DNA from: Streptomyces celluloflavus
Lineage (GTDB): Bacteria; Actinomycetota; Actinomycetes; Streptomycetales; Streptomycetaceae
Assembly (NCBI GenBank): GCA_000720995.1
Contig: JOEL01000063.1
Coordinates: forward strand, 1 to 33,879
Direction: 5' to 3'
DNA length: 33,879 nt
Position 1 is the stretch's first letter; each line of letters opens with the position of its first letter. Position numbers and translations under genes: made by a program. Below, piece after piece: positions 1-7,153 of this stretch. A model generated the notes under the pieces. It saw nothing but the letters and a program-made list of their open reading frames with translations. It made no database searches and was not told the origin of the DNA.

Positions 1-76
1 GTGGGGCGGGGGTGCCCGGGTGGGGGTGCCGGGCGGGGTCGCCGACCGGGGTGGGGGTCGGCGGGTATCCGGAGGG

Positions 77-439
77 TCACGGCCGGTCCGCCTCCGCGAT
101 GGCGGAGGACGTGGGCGCGGGCGCGCGGGTGCCGGTGAGCGCGCGCGGTAGAGGGATCGGACGACAGTCGGTGCTGCCGGGGCGGCTCGGGAGGCCGCGG
201 CCGGCGGTCACGGCGGTCACGGGCCGCGTACGACCGGGACAGCCGGGGCTGCCGGTGCGGTGGTTACGGGGGCGGGCGCCGGCGCAGGGCGTCGCACCGT
301 TCCGTCGGCCACCGGGGCGGTCCCCGTGGCGTCCGCCGCCGTGTGCCACGTCGGCCATACCGGTCACCACTGCCACGCCCACCACGCCCATCGCGCACAT
401 CACGTCCACCGCGCTCGTCATCAGCGTCACCACCGTCAT
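77..439 (-). CDS. Doubtful small protein with hydrophobic N-terminus
   Basis: A 120-residue reading frame with ATG start preceded by a good ribosome-binding sequence (GAAGGAGAC, five bases upstream). The first 32 residues (MTVVTLMTSAVDVMCAMGVV and onwards) are hydrophobic and could form one membrane segment. The rest is rich in Arg, Pro, Gly and Thr, with no recognisable domain, and looks like the composition any GC-rich frame gives. I do not recognise the family. The site before the ATG and the G/C-rich third positions favour a real gene; the low-complexity C-terminus argues against it. It lies downstream of the peptide-transporter operon on the same strand but about 740 bases away, so it is probably a separate unit. 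Confidence 0.3.
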   Translation of the reverse strand: MTVVTLMTSAVDVMCAMGVVGVAVVTGMADVAHGGGRHGDRPGGRRNGATPCAGARPRNHRTGSPGCPGRTRPVTAVTAGRGLPSRPGSTDCRPIPLPRALTGTRAPAPTSSAIAEADRP

Positions 440-1093
440 GTCCGTCTCCTTCGCCGTGACCGCCTCACCGCGCCGCCCCGCCCGCCCCCGCCGGTATCGC
501 CCGCCGGGGCACCCGGTCGGGCGGGACGGCACCGCCGGACGCGGTGCGGGGCGGAGAAGAGCTGCGCCGGGCAGATGCCACGAAATGCCGTATCCGCCCG
601 CCCGGCGGTGCGCGGGACCACGGCGCGCAGGACGGCGGCGCGTACCGCGGCCGTGAACCGTGCGGCGGTGCGCAGGGCGGCCGTGAACAGTGCGCGCGAC
701 CGGGGCGCGGCGGCCGGCCGGGCCCGGCGCTCCGGGGTACCGGGACGCGCGGGCGTCGGCGTACCCGGGTGCGGGGCGGCGCGTGTGAGGTGGTGCCCGC
801 GCGGCCGCGGCCCGTACGCGGTGACCGGGAACGGAGTGCCGAAGAAGCGTTTGGCCGGCGGTCCGGGAAGGGCGGCGCCGGTCAGGGCGCGGCGCGCGAA
901 GCCGGACTGGGGCTTCCGGTCCGTGAGCCCGCGCGCGAGCCGGTCGCACCCTCCGCGCGCCGCACCGGCCGCAGCGGGTCGGTCAGCCTTGCCGAACAAG
1001 CCGATTCGCACGTCCGCACCCCCGTTCTGCCTCTCGGCGTCCCCGGCGCGGCGGCTCGCCGTCACCGGTAGAAAGAAGCTACGCAGAGGGGCC
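440..1093. other. Stretch without a supportable gene
   Basis: Several long frames are open on both strands, but all encode Arg/Pro/Ala/Gly-rich sequence of the kind produced by GC-rich DNA with no stops. None has a convincing ribosome-binding site or domain. A 12-base direct repeat (GCGGCCGTGAAC) occurs at 647 and 677, a 30-base period. It reads as Arg/Ala-rich amphipathic sequence on the minus strand, but this is too little to call a gene. Confidence 0.4.
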
Positions 1094-1127
1094 GGTGGCG
1101 CGATGGACGGTTGTCCGTCGCACCACC
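1094..1127 (-). terminator. Candidate terminator hairpin after the peptide-transporter operon
   Basis: Arms GGTGG-x-GCGA-x-GGAC and the complementary 3' side enclose a four-base loop, giving 13 pairs with two mismatches, 51 bases past the ATPase stop codon. A second short hairpin (CGCCC/GGGCG) lies between it and the stop codon at about 1155-1168. There is no T-run, which is usual for Streptomyces terminators. Confidence 0.45.
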
Positions 1128-1177
1128 GGAAGGGGTGAACGCTCGTAACTTTTCGCCCCGGAGGGCGTTTCAACGCG

Positions 1178-2923
1178 CTATGTGGCGGACAGAGAGGGTG
1201 GTCGCGTCTCCTGGGCGGCGGCGCCGCGCAGTGCCCGCCGGTCCGCCGCGACCCGCGGATCGAGTACGGGCACGGCCGCCAGCAGCCCCTGGGTGTAGGG
1301 GTGCCGCGGGTGGTCGTACACGGTGTCGACCGGCCCTTCCTCCACGATCCGGCCCGCCCGCATCACCGCGACGCGGTCGCTGACCGCCCGTACGACGGCG
1401 AGGTCGTGCGCGATGAAGACCATGGCCAGGCCCAGCTCCCGCCGGAGTTCGCCGAGCAGCGCGATCACCTGCGCCTGGGTGGTCACGTCCAGCGCGGAGA
1501 CCGGTTCGTCGCAGATCAGCAGCCGGGGCGACGGGGCGAGTGCGCGGGCGATACCGACCCGTTGGCGCTGGCCGCCGCTGAACTCGTGCGGATAGCGGTG
1601 GTACCAGGCCGGGTCCAGCCCGACCCGCTCCAGCAGTTCCCGTGCGCGGCGCCCGATCCCCGCGTCGTCCAGCTCACCGGCGGCGCGCAGCGGGTCGGCC
1701 ACCGACTCGCCGATGGTGCGCCGCGGGTTGAGCGAGGAGACCGGGTCCTGGAAGACCATCTGCAACTCGCCGCGCAGGGGCCGCAGTTCGCGCTCCCCGA
1801 GGCGGCCGATGTCGCGGCCCCGGTAGCGCAGCGTGCCGGCGGTGGGGTCCAGGAGGCGTACCAGCATCCGGCCGACGGTCGTCTTGCCGCTGCCCGATTC
1901 GCCGACCAGGCCGACGGTCTCCCCGGCGCGTACGGTCAGCGAGACGTCCTGGACGGCGGTGGTCCGGCTCCCGCGCCGCCCGAACTCCCGGCGCAGACCG
2001 GTGGCTTCGAGCAGCACCTCGCCGGGGACGGGACCGGACGGGCCGGACGGGGCCGACGGCGCGGTGCGCGGCACGGGCGGCGCGGGCGGCTCCCCCGCTC
2101 CGCCGCGTACCGCGTCGATCCGTGGCACCGCCGCCAGCAGGTCCTTGGTGTAGGGCGCGCGCGGGGCGCCCAGCACCTCGCCGACCGGGCCGTGTTCGAC
2201 GGCGCGGCCGGCCCGCATCACCAGGACGTCGTCCACCCCGCCGGCCACCACGCCGAGGTCGTGGGTGACCAGGATCAGGCCCATGCCCGTCTCGGCCCGC
2301 AGGTCGTGCAGCAGGTCGAGGATCTGGGCCTGGACCGTCACGTCCAGCGCGGTGGTCGGCTCGTCGGCGATCATCAGCCGCGGCGCGCAGGCCAGCGCCA
2401 TGGCGATCAGTGCGCGCTGCCGCATCCCGCCGCTGAACTCGTGCGGCCGGGCGCGGGCGCGGCGGGCCGCGTCCGCGATGCCGACCCGGTCGAGCGCGGC
2501 GACGGCGCGGGCACGGGCGGTGCGCCGCGAGGCGTCCGGCCGGTGCACCCGGTAGACCTCGGCGATCTGGTCGCCGACGGCGTAGTACGGGTCCAGGGAG
2601 GACAGCGGGTCCTGGAAGATCATCGCGGCGGTCCCGCCGCGCAGCCGCCGCAGCCGCGGTTCCGGGGCGGTGAGCACGTCCAGGCCGTCGACGCGGACGG
2701 TGCCCTCGACCCGTGCGCCGGTGCCCCGGTGCAGGTCCAGCAGGGCGGCGGCGACGGTGGACTTGCCCGAGCCGGACTCCCCCACGATGCCCAGCGCGCG
2801 GCCGGGGGCGAGCGTGAAGGAGAGCCCGTCGACGGCCCGTACCCCGGTCCCCGGGGTGCCCGGGGCGTCGCCGGCCGGGAAGGTGACGGTGAGGTCGCGG
2901 ACCTCGACCAGTGCGGCGGTCAT
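1178..2923 (-). CDS. Peptide ABC transporter, fused double ATPase (DppD-DppF type)
   Basis: Cytoplasmic energy-coupling subunit of a dipeptide/oligopeptide importer; it hydrolyses ATP to drive the two permeases encoded just upstream. The 581-residue protein contains two complete ABC ATPase domains that are usually separate proteins. Domain 1 has Walker [10 protein letters not shown] at residues 48-56, signature SGGMRQR near 160 and Walker B/D-loop DEPTTALD near 188. A Pro/Ser/Gly-rich linker (about 260-310) leads to domain 2 with GESGSGKTT near 340, SGGQRQR near 444 and DEPVSALD near 470. Each domain ends with the oligopeptide/dipeptide extension ([24 protein letters not shown]). The ATG overlaps the permease stop codon in the ATGA arrangement, so translation is probably coupled. 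It is the last gene of the operon. Fused DppD-DppF ATPases are known in actinobacteria, and both domains look active. Confidence 0.93.
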   Translation of the reverse strand: MTAALVEVRDLTVTFPAGDAPGTPGTGVRAVDGLSFTLAPGRALGIVGESGSGKSTVAAALLDLHRGTGARVEGTVRVDGLDVLTAPEPRLRRLRGGTAAMIFQDPLSSLDPYYAVGDQIAEVYRVHRPDASRRTARARAVAALDRVGIADAARRARARPHEFSGGMRQRALIAMALACAPRLMIADEPTTALDVTVQAQILDLLHDLRAETGMGLILVTHDLGVVAGGVDDVLVMRAGRAVEHGPVGEVLGAPRAPYTKDLLAAVPRIDAVRGGAGEPPAPPVPRTAPSAPSGPSGPVPGEVLLEATGLRREFGRRGSRTTAVQDVSLTVRAGETVGLVGESGSGKTTVGRMLVRLLDPTAGTLRYRGRDIGRLGERELRPLRGELQMVFQDPVSSLNPRRTIGESVADPLRAAGELDDAGIGRRARELLERVGLDPAWYHRYPHEFSGGQRQRVGIARALAPSPRLLICDEPVSALDVTTQAQVIALLGELRRELGLAMVFIAHDLAVVRAVSDRVAVMRAGRIVEEGPVDTVYDHPRHPYTQGLLAAVPVLDPRVAADRRALRGAAAQETRPPSLSAT

Positions 2924-3909
2924 CTGAGGGCCACCCTTCGGTCGGCGAGTGCGTACAGGACGTCGGCGACGGCGTTGGCGAGGACGACGGCCGCGCCGAT
3001 GCCGAGCACCGCCGCGACGACGACCGGCAGGTCCACCGTCCGCACCGACTGGACCAGCAGCTGGCCGAGGCCGGGCAGGCCGAAGAGGGTCTCGGTGAGC
3101 ATCGCGCCGCCGAACATCGTGCCGAGGTCGACGGCGTTGAGCGCGATGACCGGCGGCAGCGCGCCGCGCAATGCGTGCCGGCCGATGACCGACCGTTCCC
3201 GGACGCCGTAGGCGCGGAAGGTGCGGATATGGTCCTCGGCCAGTGTCTCCAGGGTCGAGGAGCGGGTCAGCCGGGCGTACTTGGCGGATTCCAGCAGGGC
3301 CAGCGTGGTCCAGGGCAGGAGCAGGTTCCAGGCCCACTGCTCGGGGTCCTCGGACAGCGGCACATAGGACGGGAACGGCAGCCACTGCAGGGCGGCGCAG
3401 AAGATCATCAGCAGGAGCAGTCCGGTGATGAAGACCGGGGTGGCGGTGCCGGCGAGGGTGAGTACGGTCAGCACCCGTTCGGTGATGCCGCCGCGGCGCA
3501 GCGCGGAGAGCAGTCCGGTGCCGACGCCGAGCAGCAGCCACAGCACCATCGCGCCGAACGCGAGGGAGGCGGTGACCGGCAGCCGGGCGGCGAGCAGTTC
3601 GGTGACCGGCTGGTCGTTGCGGTACGAGAGCCCGAAGCAGGGCGCCGGGCAGTGCAGTACGCCGGTTCCGGTGGAGTAGTCGCGGCCCGCCACGATGCCC
3701 TGGAGGAAGTGCAGGTACTGCGTCGGCAGGGGTTCGCCGAGGTTGAGCTGCTCGCGTACCTGGCGGATCTGTTCGGCGTTGCAGCGCGGTCCGCAGGCGA
3801 GGGTGGCGGGGTCGCCGGGGGCGACGTAGAAGAGGAGGTAGACGAGGACGGAGAGCAGGAAGAGGACGATGAGCGCGCCGCCCGCTCTGCGCAGGACGTA
3901 GCCGGTCAT
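2920..3909 (-). CDS. Peptide ABC transporter permease, DppB/OppB type
   Basis: Integral membrane subunit of the peptide importer (binding-protein-dependent transport inner membrane family), 329 residues, normal for DppB. It starts MTGYVLRRAGGALIVLFLLS, the typical first membrane segment, followed by the family motif YVAPGDPA. A large extracytoplasmic loop (about residues 35-105) contains four Cys (CGPRC and CPAPC) that could form disulfides. The EAA-like coupling loop that contacts the ATPase is around FRAYGVRERSVIGRHALRGALPP. The last transmembrane part has TETLFGLPGLGQLLVQ, another DppB hallmark. It overlaps both neighbours by four bases (ATGA), so the three genes are translationally coupled. 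The paired Cys motifs in the loop are less usual. Confidence 0.93.
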   Translation of the reverse strand: MTGYVLRRAGGALIVLFLLSVLVYLLFYVAPGDPATLACGPRCNAEQIRQVREQLNLGEPLPTQYLHFLQGIVAGRDYSTGTGVLHCPAPCFGLSYRNDQPVTELLAARLPVTASLAFGAMVLWLLLGVGTGLLSALRRGGITERVLTVLTLAGTATPVFITGLLLLMIFCAALQWLPFPSYVPLSEDPEQWAWNLLLPWTTLALLESAKYARLTRSSTLETLAEDHIRTFRAYGVRERSVIGRHALRGALPPVIALNAVDLGTMFGGAMLTETLFGLPGLGQLLVQSVRTVDLPVVVAAVLGIGAAVVLANAVADVLYALADRRVALR

Positions 3910-5021
3910 ACGGCGGCCTCCCGGGTCGGCCGGTCCGGTCCGGCGGGCGGCGCAGGTGTGTCCGCCGCTGCCGTATCCGTCACTGTCGTATCCGTCGCTG
4001 TCGTATGCGTCGCTGTCGTATGCGTCGCTGTCGTATCCGTCGCTGTCGTATGCGTCGCTCCCGTCGTGGCGGCGGCCGTGCGCCGCGCGCCCCGGGAGCC
4101 GCCGCGGGTGCCGACGCGCAGCCGGGAGCTCTCGCGCGGATCGAGGGCGGTGCGGATCGCGTCCCCCAGCACGGTGAACGCCAGGACGGTCACGAAGAGG
4201 CAGCCGGCGGGGAGCAGGACGTACAGGGGGTCGGCCCGGAACCATGTCGTGGCGGTGGACAGCATCTGGCCCCAGGACGAGGTGGGCGGGGTGACGCCGA
4301 TGCCCAGGAACGACAGCGACGCCTCGACGACGATGTTGGTCGGCACCAGGATCGCCGCGTAGGTGATCACCGGTGCGGCCAGTGCGGGCAGCAGTTCGCG
4401 CCGCGCGACCCGCCAGGGCGTGGCGCCGCCCAGCCGGGCCGCCGCCACATGGTCCAGTTTCTTCAGCGACAGCGTCTGGGCCCGCACGATCCGTGAGGTG
4501 CCGCCCCAGTTGAGCAGCCCGATGACGAGGACCAGCAGCAGCGGGCGGGGGAAGCCGACCGGTACGACGGCGGTCAGCGCGACGGCGAAGACCAGCATCG
4601 GCAGCGCCACCAGGACATCGGTGAGGCGGCTGAGGACGGTGTCGGCGAACCGGCTGCCGAAACCGGCCGCCAGGCCCACCGTGACCCCGATCAGTACCTG
4701 GACGACGGTCGCGCCGAGCGCCACCAGCAGGGAGACCCGGGCCCCGTACAGCAGCCGGGCGAACAGGTCGCGGCCGGTGCCCGGTTCGACGCCCAGCCAG
4801 TGGTCGCCGCTGATCCCGCCGTACGGGCCGACCGGCACGCCGCCGCGCGCCGAGTCGATGAGGTCGTCGTGGTAGGTGGTGGGGTCCTGGCCGGCCAGCG
4901 CCGACAGCAGGGGCGCGCCGAGGGCCAGCAGGGCGAGCACCACCAGGACGGCGGCGGCCGCGACGGCCGACGGGCGGGCCCGTAGCCGCCGCACCATCCC
5001 GGATCTCTGATATGCCGTCAT
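3906..5021 (-). CDS. Peptide ABC transporter permease, DppC/OppC type, with repeat tail
   Basis: Second membrane subunit of the importer, 371 residues. The N-terminus has one membrane segment (about residues 18-42), then the periplasmic-loop motif HWLGVEPGTGRDLFARLLYGAR typical of DppC. The EAA coupling loop is RLGGATPWRVARRELLPAL, followed by EASLSFLGIGVTPPTSSWG. ATG at 5021 was chosen because it matches the usual N-terminal length; it lies 17 bases after the binding-protein stop codon. The family normally ends soon after DPRESSRLR. Here about 60 further residues follow, dominated by Thr/Ala/His/Asp pentads encoded by a 15-bp tandem repeat. The tail should be cytoplasmic and is probably not needed for transport. 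The stop codon overlaps the next start (ATGA). Confidence 0.92.
   Translation of the reverse strand: MTAYQRSGMVRRLRARPSAVAAAAVLVVLALLALGAPLLSALAGQDPTTYHDDLIDSARGGVPVGPYGGISGDHWLGVEPGTGRDLFARLLYGARVSLLVALGATVVQVLIGVTVGLAAGFGSRFADTVLSRLTDVLVALPMLVFAVALTAVVPVGFPRPLLLVLVIGLLNWGGTSRIVRAQTLSLKKLDHVAAARLGGATPWRVARRELLPALAAPVITYAAILVPTNIVVEASLSFLGIGVTPPTSSWGQMLSTATTWFRADPLYVLLPAGCLFVTVLAFTVLGDAIRTALDPRESSRLRVGTRGGSRGARRTAAATTGATHTTATDTTATHTTATHTTATDTTVTDTAAADTPAPPAGPDRPTREAAV
3966..4055 (-). repeat. 15-bp minisatellite, six copies, in permease 3' end
   Basis: Six head-to-tail 15-base units on the plus strand, consensus CGCTGTCGTATSCGT, at 3966, 3981, 3996, 4011, 4026 and 4041. Copies differ by only one or two bases; a degenerate seventh begins at 4056. 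Read on the minus strand, each unit encodes a TAT(D/H)T-type pentad. The 15-base period keeps the frame, so copy number can vary without breaking the permease. Confidence 0.93.
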
Positions 5022-5038
5022 CTTCCGTACGCCCGGCC

Positions 5039-6778
5039 CTACTTGACCGAGACCTGGGAGATGTCGAGCACACCGTCCCAGTCGCTGATCACGATGTTCT
5101 TGACGTCCTTGCCGTAGAGCCGCTTGTAGACGGGGTGGAACAGCGGGACGGAGAGGGCCTGCGCGCCGATCTTCTTGTCCAGCGCGCCCCACCGCCGGGC
5201 GGCCGCGTCGAGGTCGGTCAGCTTGTTGATCTCGTCGATCTCCTGGTTGACGGCCTTGTCGTCGAGCTGCGCGTGGTTGAAGTTGTACGCGTCCTTGACG
5301 ATCTGCCGGCCGTCGTAGATCGGTGCGAGGAACGGTCCGCCGGACGGCCAGTCGGCGCCCCAGCCGGCGAGGAAGAGCCCCGGTTCGTCCGTGAGGCTGT
5401 GGATCTTGTTCTTGTAGTCGTTGTCCTCCAGGCCCGCCAGCTTGACGGTGATACCGGCCTTCTTGAGCGACTCCTGGACGGCGGTGGCGACTTCCGGGCT
5501 GGTGGCGAAGTTCTTGGCGGTGGAATGCGTGAGGGTGAGGGTCAGCCCGCTTTCGTGGCCCGCTTCCTTCAGCAATTCCTTTGCCTTCTCCGGATTTCCG
5601 GTGCGGCCGGCCGGGAAGGGGTCGTCGGGCGTGTAGCCGAAGGATTTCTGGTTCGGCAGGAAGGTGGTGGCGGGCTCGGCGAGGGAGGAGCCGCCGGCCG
5701 CGTTCACCACGCTCTGCCGGTTGATCGCATAGGAGATCGCCTGCCGCACCTTCGGATCGTCGAAGGGCTTCACCTTCGGGTTGAAGGCGAGGTAATTGGT
5801 GTAGCCGAAGCGGCCGGTGCCGACCCGTTTCTGCAGTTCCCTGTCGCCCGCGATCTGGGCGAGTTCGGCGGGGCCGAGGTTGGTGTCGGTGGTGACGGCG
5901 GCGGCGTCCGCGCCCGCTCCGGTGGAGAGCCGCTGGTTGATGACGGCCGGGTCGAGGCCGGAGGTCACCTCGATGGTGTCCGGATAGGCGTGCCGCTGCT
6001 TGTCCGTGCTCTGTGACCAGTGTTCGTTGCGCGCCAGCAGAATGCGCTCGCCGTCACCGGTGTTCTTGACGACCTTGTAGGGGCCCGAGGAGACGGGGTG
6101 TTCCTCGTATTTCGTGCCGGTGTCCTTGTTCCGCGGCACCGGCGCGAACTGCGTCTGCGTCGCCAGCAGCGGGAATTCCCCTTCGGGCTTCTTCAGATGG
6201 AAGACAAGGGTTTTCTTGTCGGGCGTCTCGATGGATTTCAGGCCGTCCTCGGACTTGTCCTTGTAGGGCCCCTGGTAGTCCTCGCCGCCGACCAGCCAGT
6301 CCCGCAGGTACGGGGCGCCGCCGGAGAGTTCGGCGGCGAAGGACCGCTCGATGCCGTATTTGATGTCGGCGCTGGTGATCGGCGAGCCGTCCTCGAACTT
6401 CAGGCCGTCCTTGAGGGTGTACGTCCACACGGTGGCGTTCTCGCTGGGCCGCCCGGTGTCGGTGGCGAGGTCCGGTACGGCCTTGGCGCCGGCCGCGCCG
6501 TTCTCGCGGTTGCGGGTGGTCAGCGTACGGAAGACCAGCGTCGGCACCTTGCCGCCGCCCGAGGTGTACAGGCGCGCGGGGTCGAAGTTGTTCTGCGGCT
6601 CGGAGTTCAGGACGGTCAGCGTGCCGCCCTTCTTCGGCGCGTCCCCCGCGCCGCCCCGGTCCGTGCCGTCCTTGGGTCCGCAGGCGACGGCGCCGACGGC
6701 CAGCGCGGCGGTCGTGGCGGCCGCGGCGACGCGGCGCGCGGTGGCGGACGGCTGACGGGGGTGGGCGGGCTCGGCCAT
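5039..6778 (-). CDS. Peptide ABC transporter substrate-binding lipoprotein (SBP family 5)
   Basis: Extracytoplasmic receptor that delivers peptides to the permeases encoded downstream. The 579-residue product has a signal peptide with paired Arg (SATARRVAAAATTAALAVG) and a lipobox ending AVAC, giving lipid-anchored Cys near residue 32. The mature part begins with a Gly/Lys linker and GGTLTVLNSEPQNNFDPARLY. It contains the family-5 pattern TYTLKDGLKFEDGSPITSAD, then FAFNP-like YLAFNPKVKPFDDPKVRQA and the C-terminal GWGADWPSGGPF. Length is normal for this family. ATG at 6778 gives a standard signal peptide; an upstream in-frame GTG at 6808 is possible. The ribosome-binding site is weak (GAAAGGCG). 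First structural gene of the operon, preceded by a probable leader peptide. Substrate specificity cannot be told from sequence. Confidence 0.93.
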   Translation of the reverse strand: MAEPAHPRQPSATARRVAAAATTAALAVGAVACGPKDGTDRGGAGDAPKKGGTLTVLNSEPQNNFDPARLYTSGGGKVPTLVFRTLTTRNRENGAAGAKAVPDLATDTGRPSENATVWTYTLKDGLKFEDGSPITSADIKYGIERSFAAELSGGAPYLRDWLVGGEDYQGPYKDKSEDGLKSIETPDKKTLVFHLKKPEGEFPLLATQTQFAPVPRNKDTGTKYEEHPVSSGPYKVVKNTGDGERILLARNEHWSQSTDKQRHAYPDTIEVTSGLDPAVINQRLSTGAGADAAAVTTDTNLGPAELAQIAGDRELQKRVGTGRFGYTNYLAFNPKVKPFDDPKVRQAISYAINRQSVVNAAGGSSLAEPATTFLPNQKSFGYTPDDPFPAGRTGNPEKAKELLKEAGHESGLTLTLTHSTAKNFATSPEVATAVQESLKKAGITVKLAGLEDNDYKNKIHSLTDEPGLFLAGWGADWPSGGPFLAPIYDGRQIVKDAYNFNHAQLDDKAVNQEIDEINKLTDLDAAARRWGALDKKIGAQALSVPLFHPVYKRLYGKDVKNIVISDWDGVLDISQVSVK

Positions 6779-6910
6779 GGCGGTGTTCGCCTTTCGCAGC
6801 GGGGGCACCCGCAGAAGGCGGCAGGGAGGGCGCGATGGCGCGCGAGGCCGCCCCTGCGGACGCGTGGAGAGATGCCTTACGCGGTGACGCGGGGGAATGT
6901 CCCGGCCCGG

Positions 6911-6960
6911 GGACGCGACCGGCACCGTGCCGTGTCACTCGCACGGCCGGGGCCGCGTCC
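6911..6960 (-). promoter_or_regulatory. Long hairpin in the mRNA leader of the peptide transporter
   Basis: Three successive complementary blocks: GGACGCG with CGCGTCC (7 pairs), CCGGC with GCCGG (5) and CGTGC with GCACG (5), separated by one- to three-base bulges around a ten-base loop. It begins 21 bases after the leader-peptide stop codon and lies about 130 bases ahead of the binding-protein start, where an attenuator would sit. Whether it terminates transcription or sequesters something is inference; no T-run follows. Confidence 0.55.
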
Positions 6961-6981
6961 TGGGGGAACCGGGGTGGGGCC

Positions 6982-7074
6982 TCAGCGACAGTCGATGTCG
7001 GCCACGGACTGCACGGACACGCCGATCAGCGCCAGCTCGATGGCGGCGTGTGCGGAGACGTGACGGTGCGGCAT
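6982..7074 (-). CDS. Probable 30-residue leader peptide of the peptide-transporter operon
   Basis: A short open frame starting MPHRHVSAHAAIELALIGVS and ending with ADIDCR. About nine in ten codons end in G or C, the bias of real genes here, although the frame lies in otherwise noncoding sequence. There is no ribosome-binding site, but a promoter with ideal spacing (TTGCCA, 17 bases, CAATGT) places the transcript start at the ATG itself, so translation would be leaderless. It stops 203 bases before the binding-protein gene and is followed by a strong hairpin. Actinobacteria carry short leader peptides with an RRH-type start and a Cys near the end upstream of sulfur and transport genes; the HRHV start and penultimate Cys (TGT codon) resemble these. 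A Cys-sensing attenuator is inference. It could instead be a small independent protein. Confidence 0.6.
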   Translation of the reverse strand: MPHRHVSAHAAIELALIGVSVQSVADIDCR

Positions 7075-7081
7075 GCGCAGA

Positions 7082-7110
7082 ACATTGAACGAATATTCGG
7101 TCCCTGGCAA
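7082..7110 (-). promoter_or_regulatory. Promoter of the peptide-transporter operon (leaderless)
   Basis: On the minus strand TTGCCA (5 of 6 bases of TTGACA) is followed after exactly 17 bases by CAATGT (TAnnnT-like). The predicted start is the A of the leader-peptide ATG at 7074. The -35 box overlaps the base of the upstream terminator hairpin by one base. Confidence 0.65.
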
Positions 7111-7136
7111 AGGTGTCTCGCGATGAGAGACACCTT
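7110..7136 (-). terminator. Terminator after the DUF3152 gene
   Basis: Perfect 10-bp inverted repeat AAGGTGTCTC / GAGACACCTT with a seven-base loop, 17 bases past the DUF3152 stop codon and followed on the minus strand by TTTGCC. It separates the hydrolase-DUF3152 unit from the peptide-transporter promoter. Confidence 0.75.
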
Positions 7137-7153
7137 GTCTCATCTCCGGCGGG

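Noticed and set aside
260-1138. His-rich plus-strand frame (HCHAHHAHRAHHVHRARHQR)
   Set aside because: The His run is the complement of Val/Met codons in the better-supported minus-strand frame, and no ribosome-binding site precedes it.
6893-6917. GGAAT at the end of the peptide-transporter leader as another SigR promoter
   Set aside because: The sequence 18 bases downstream is not GTT.
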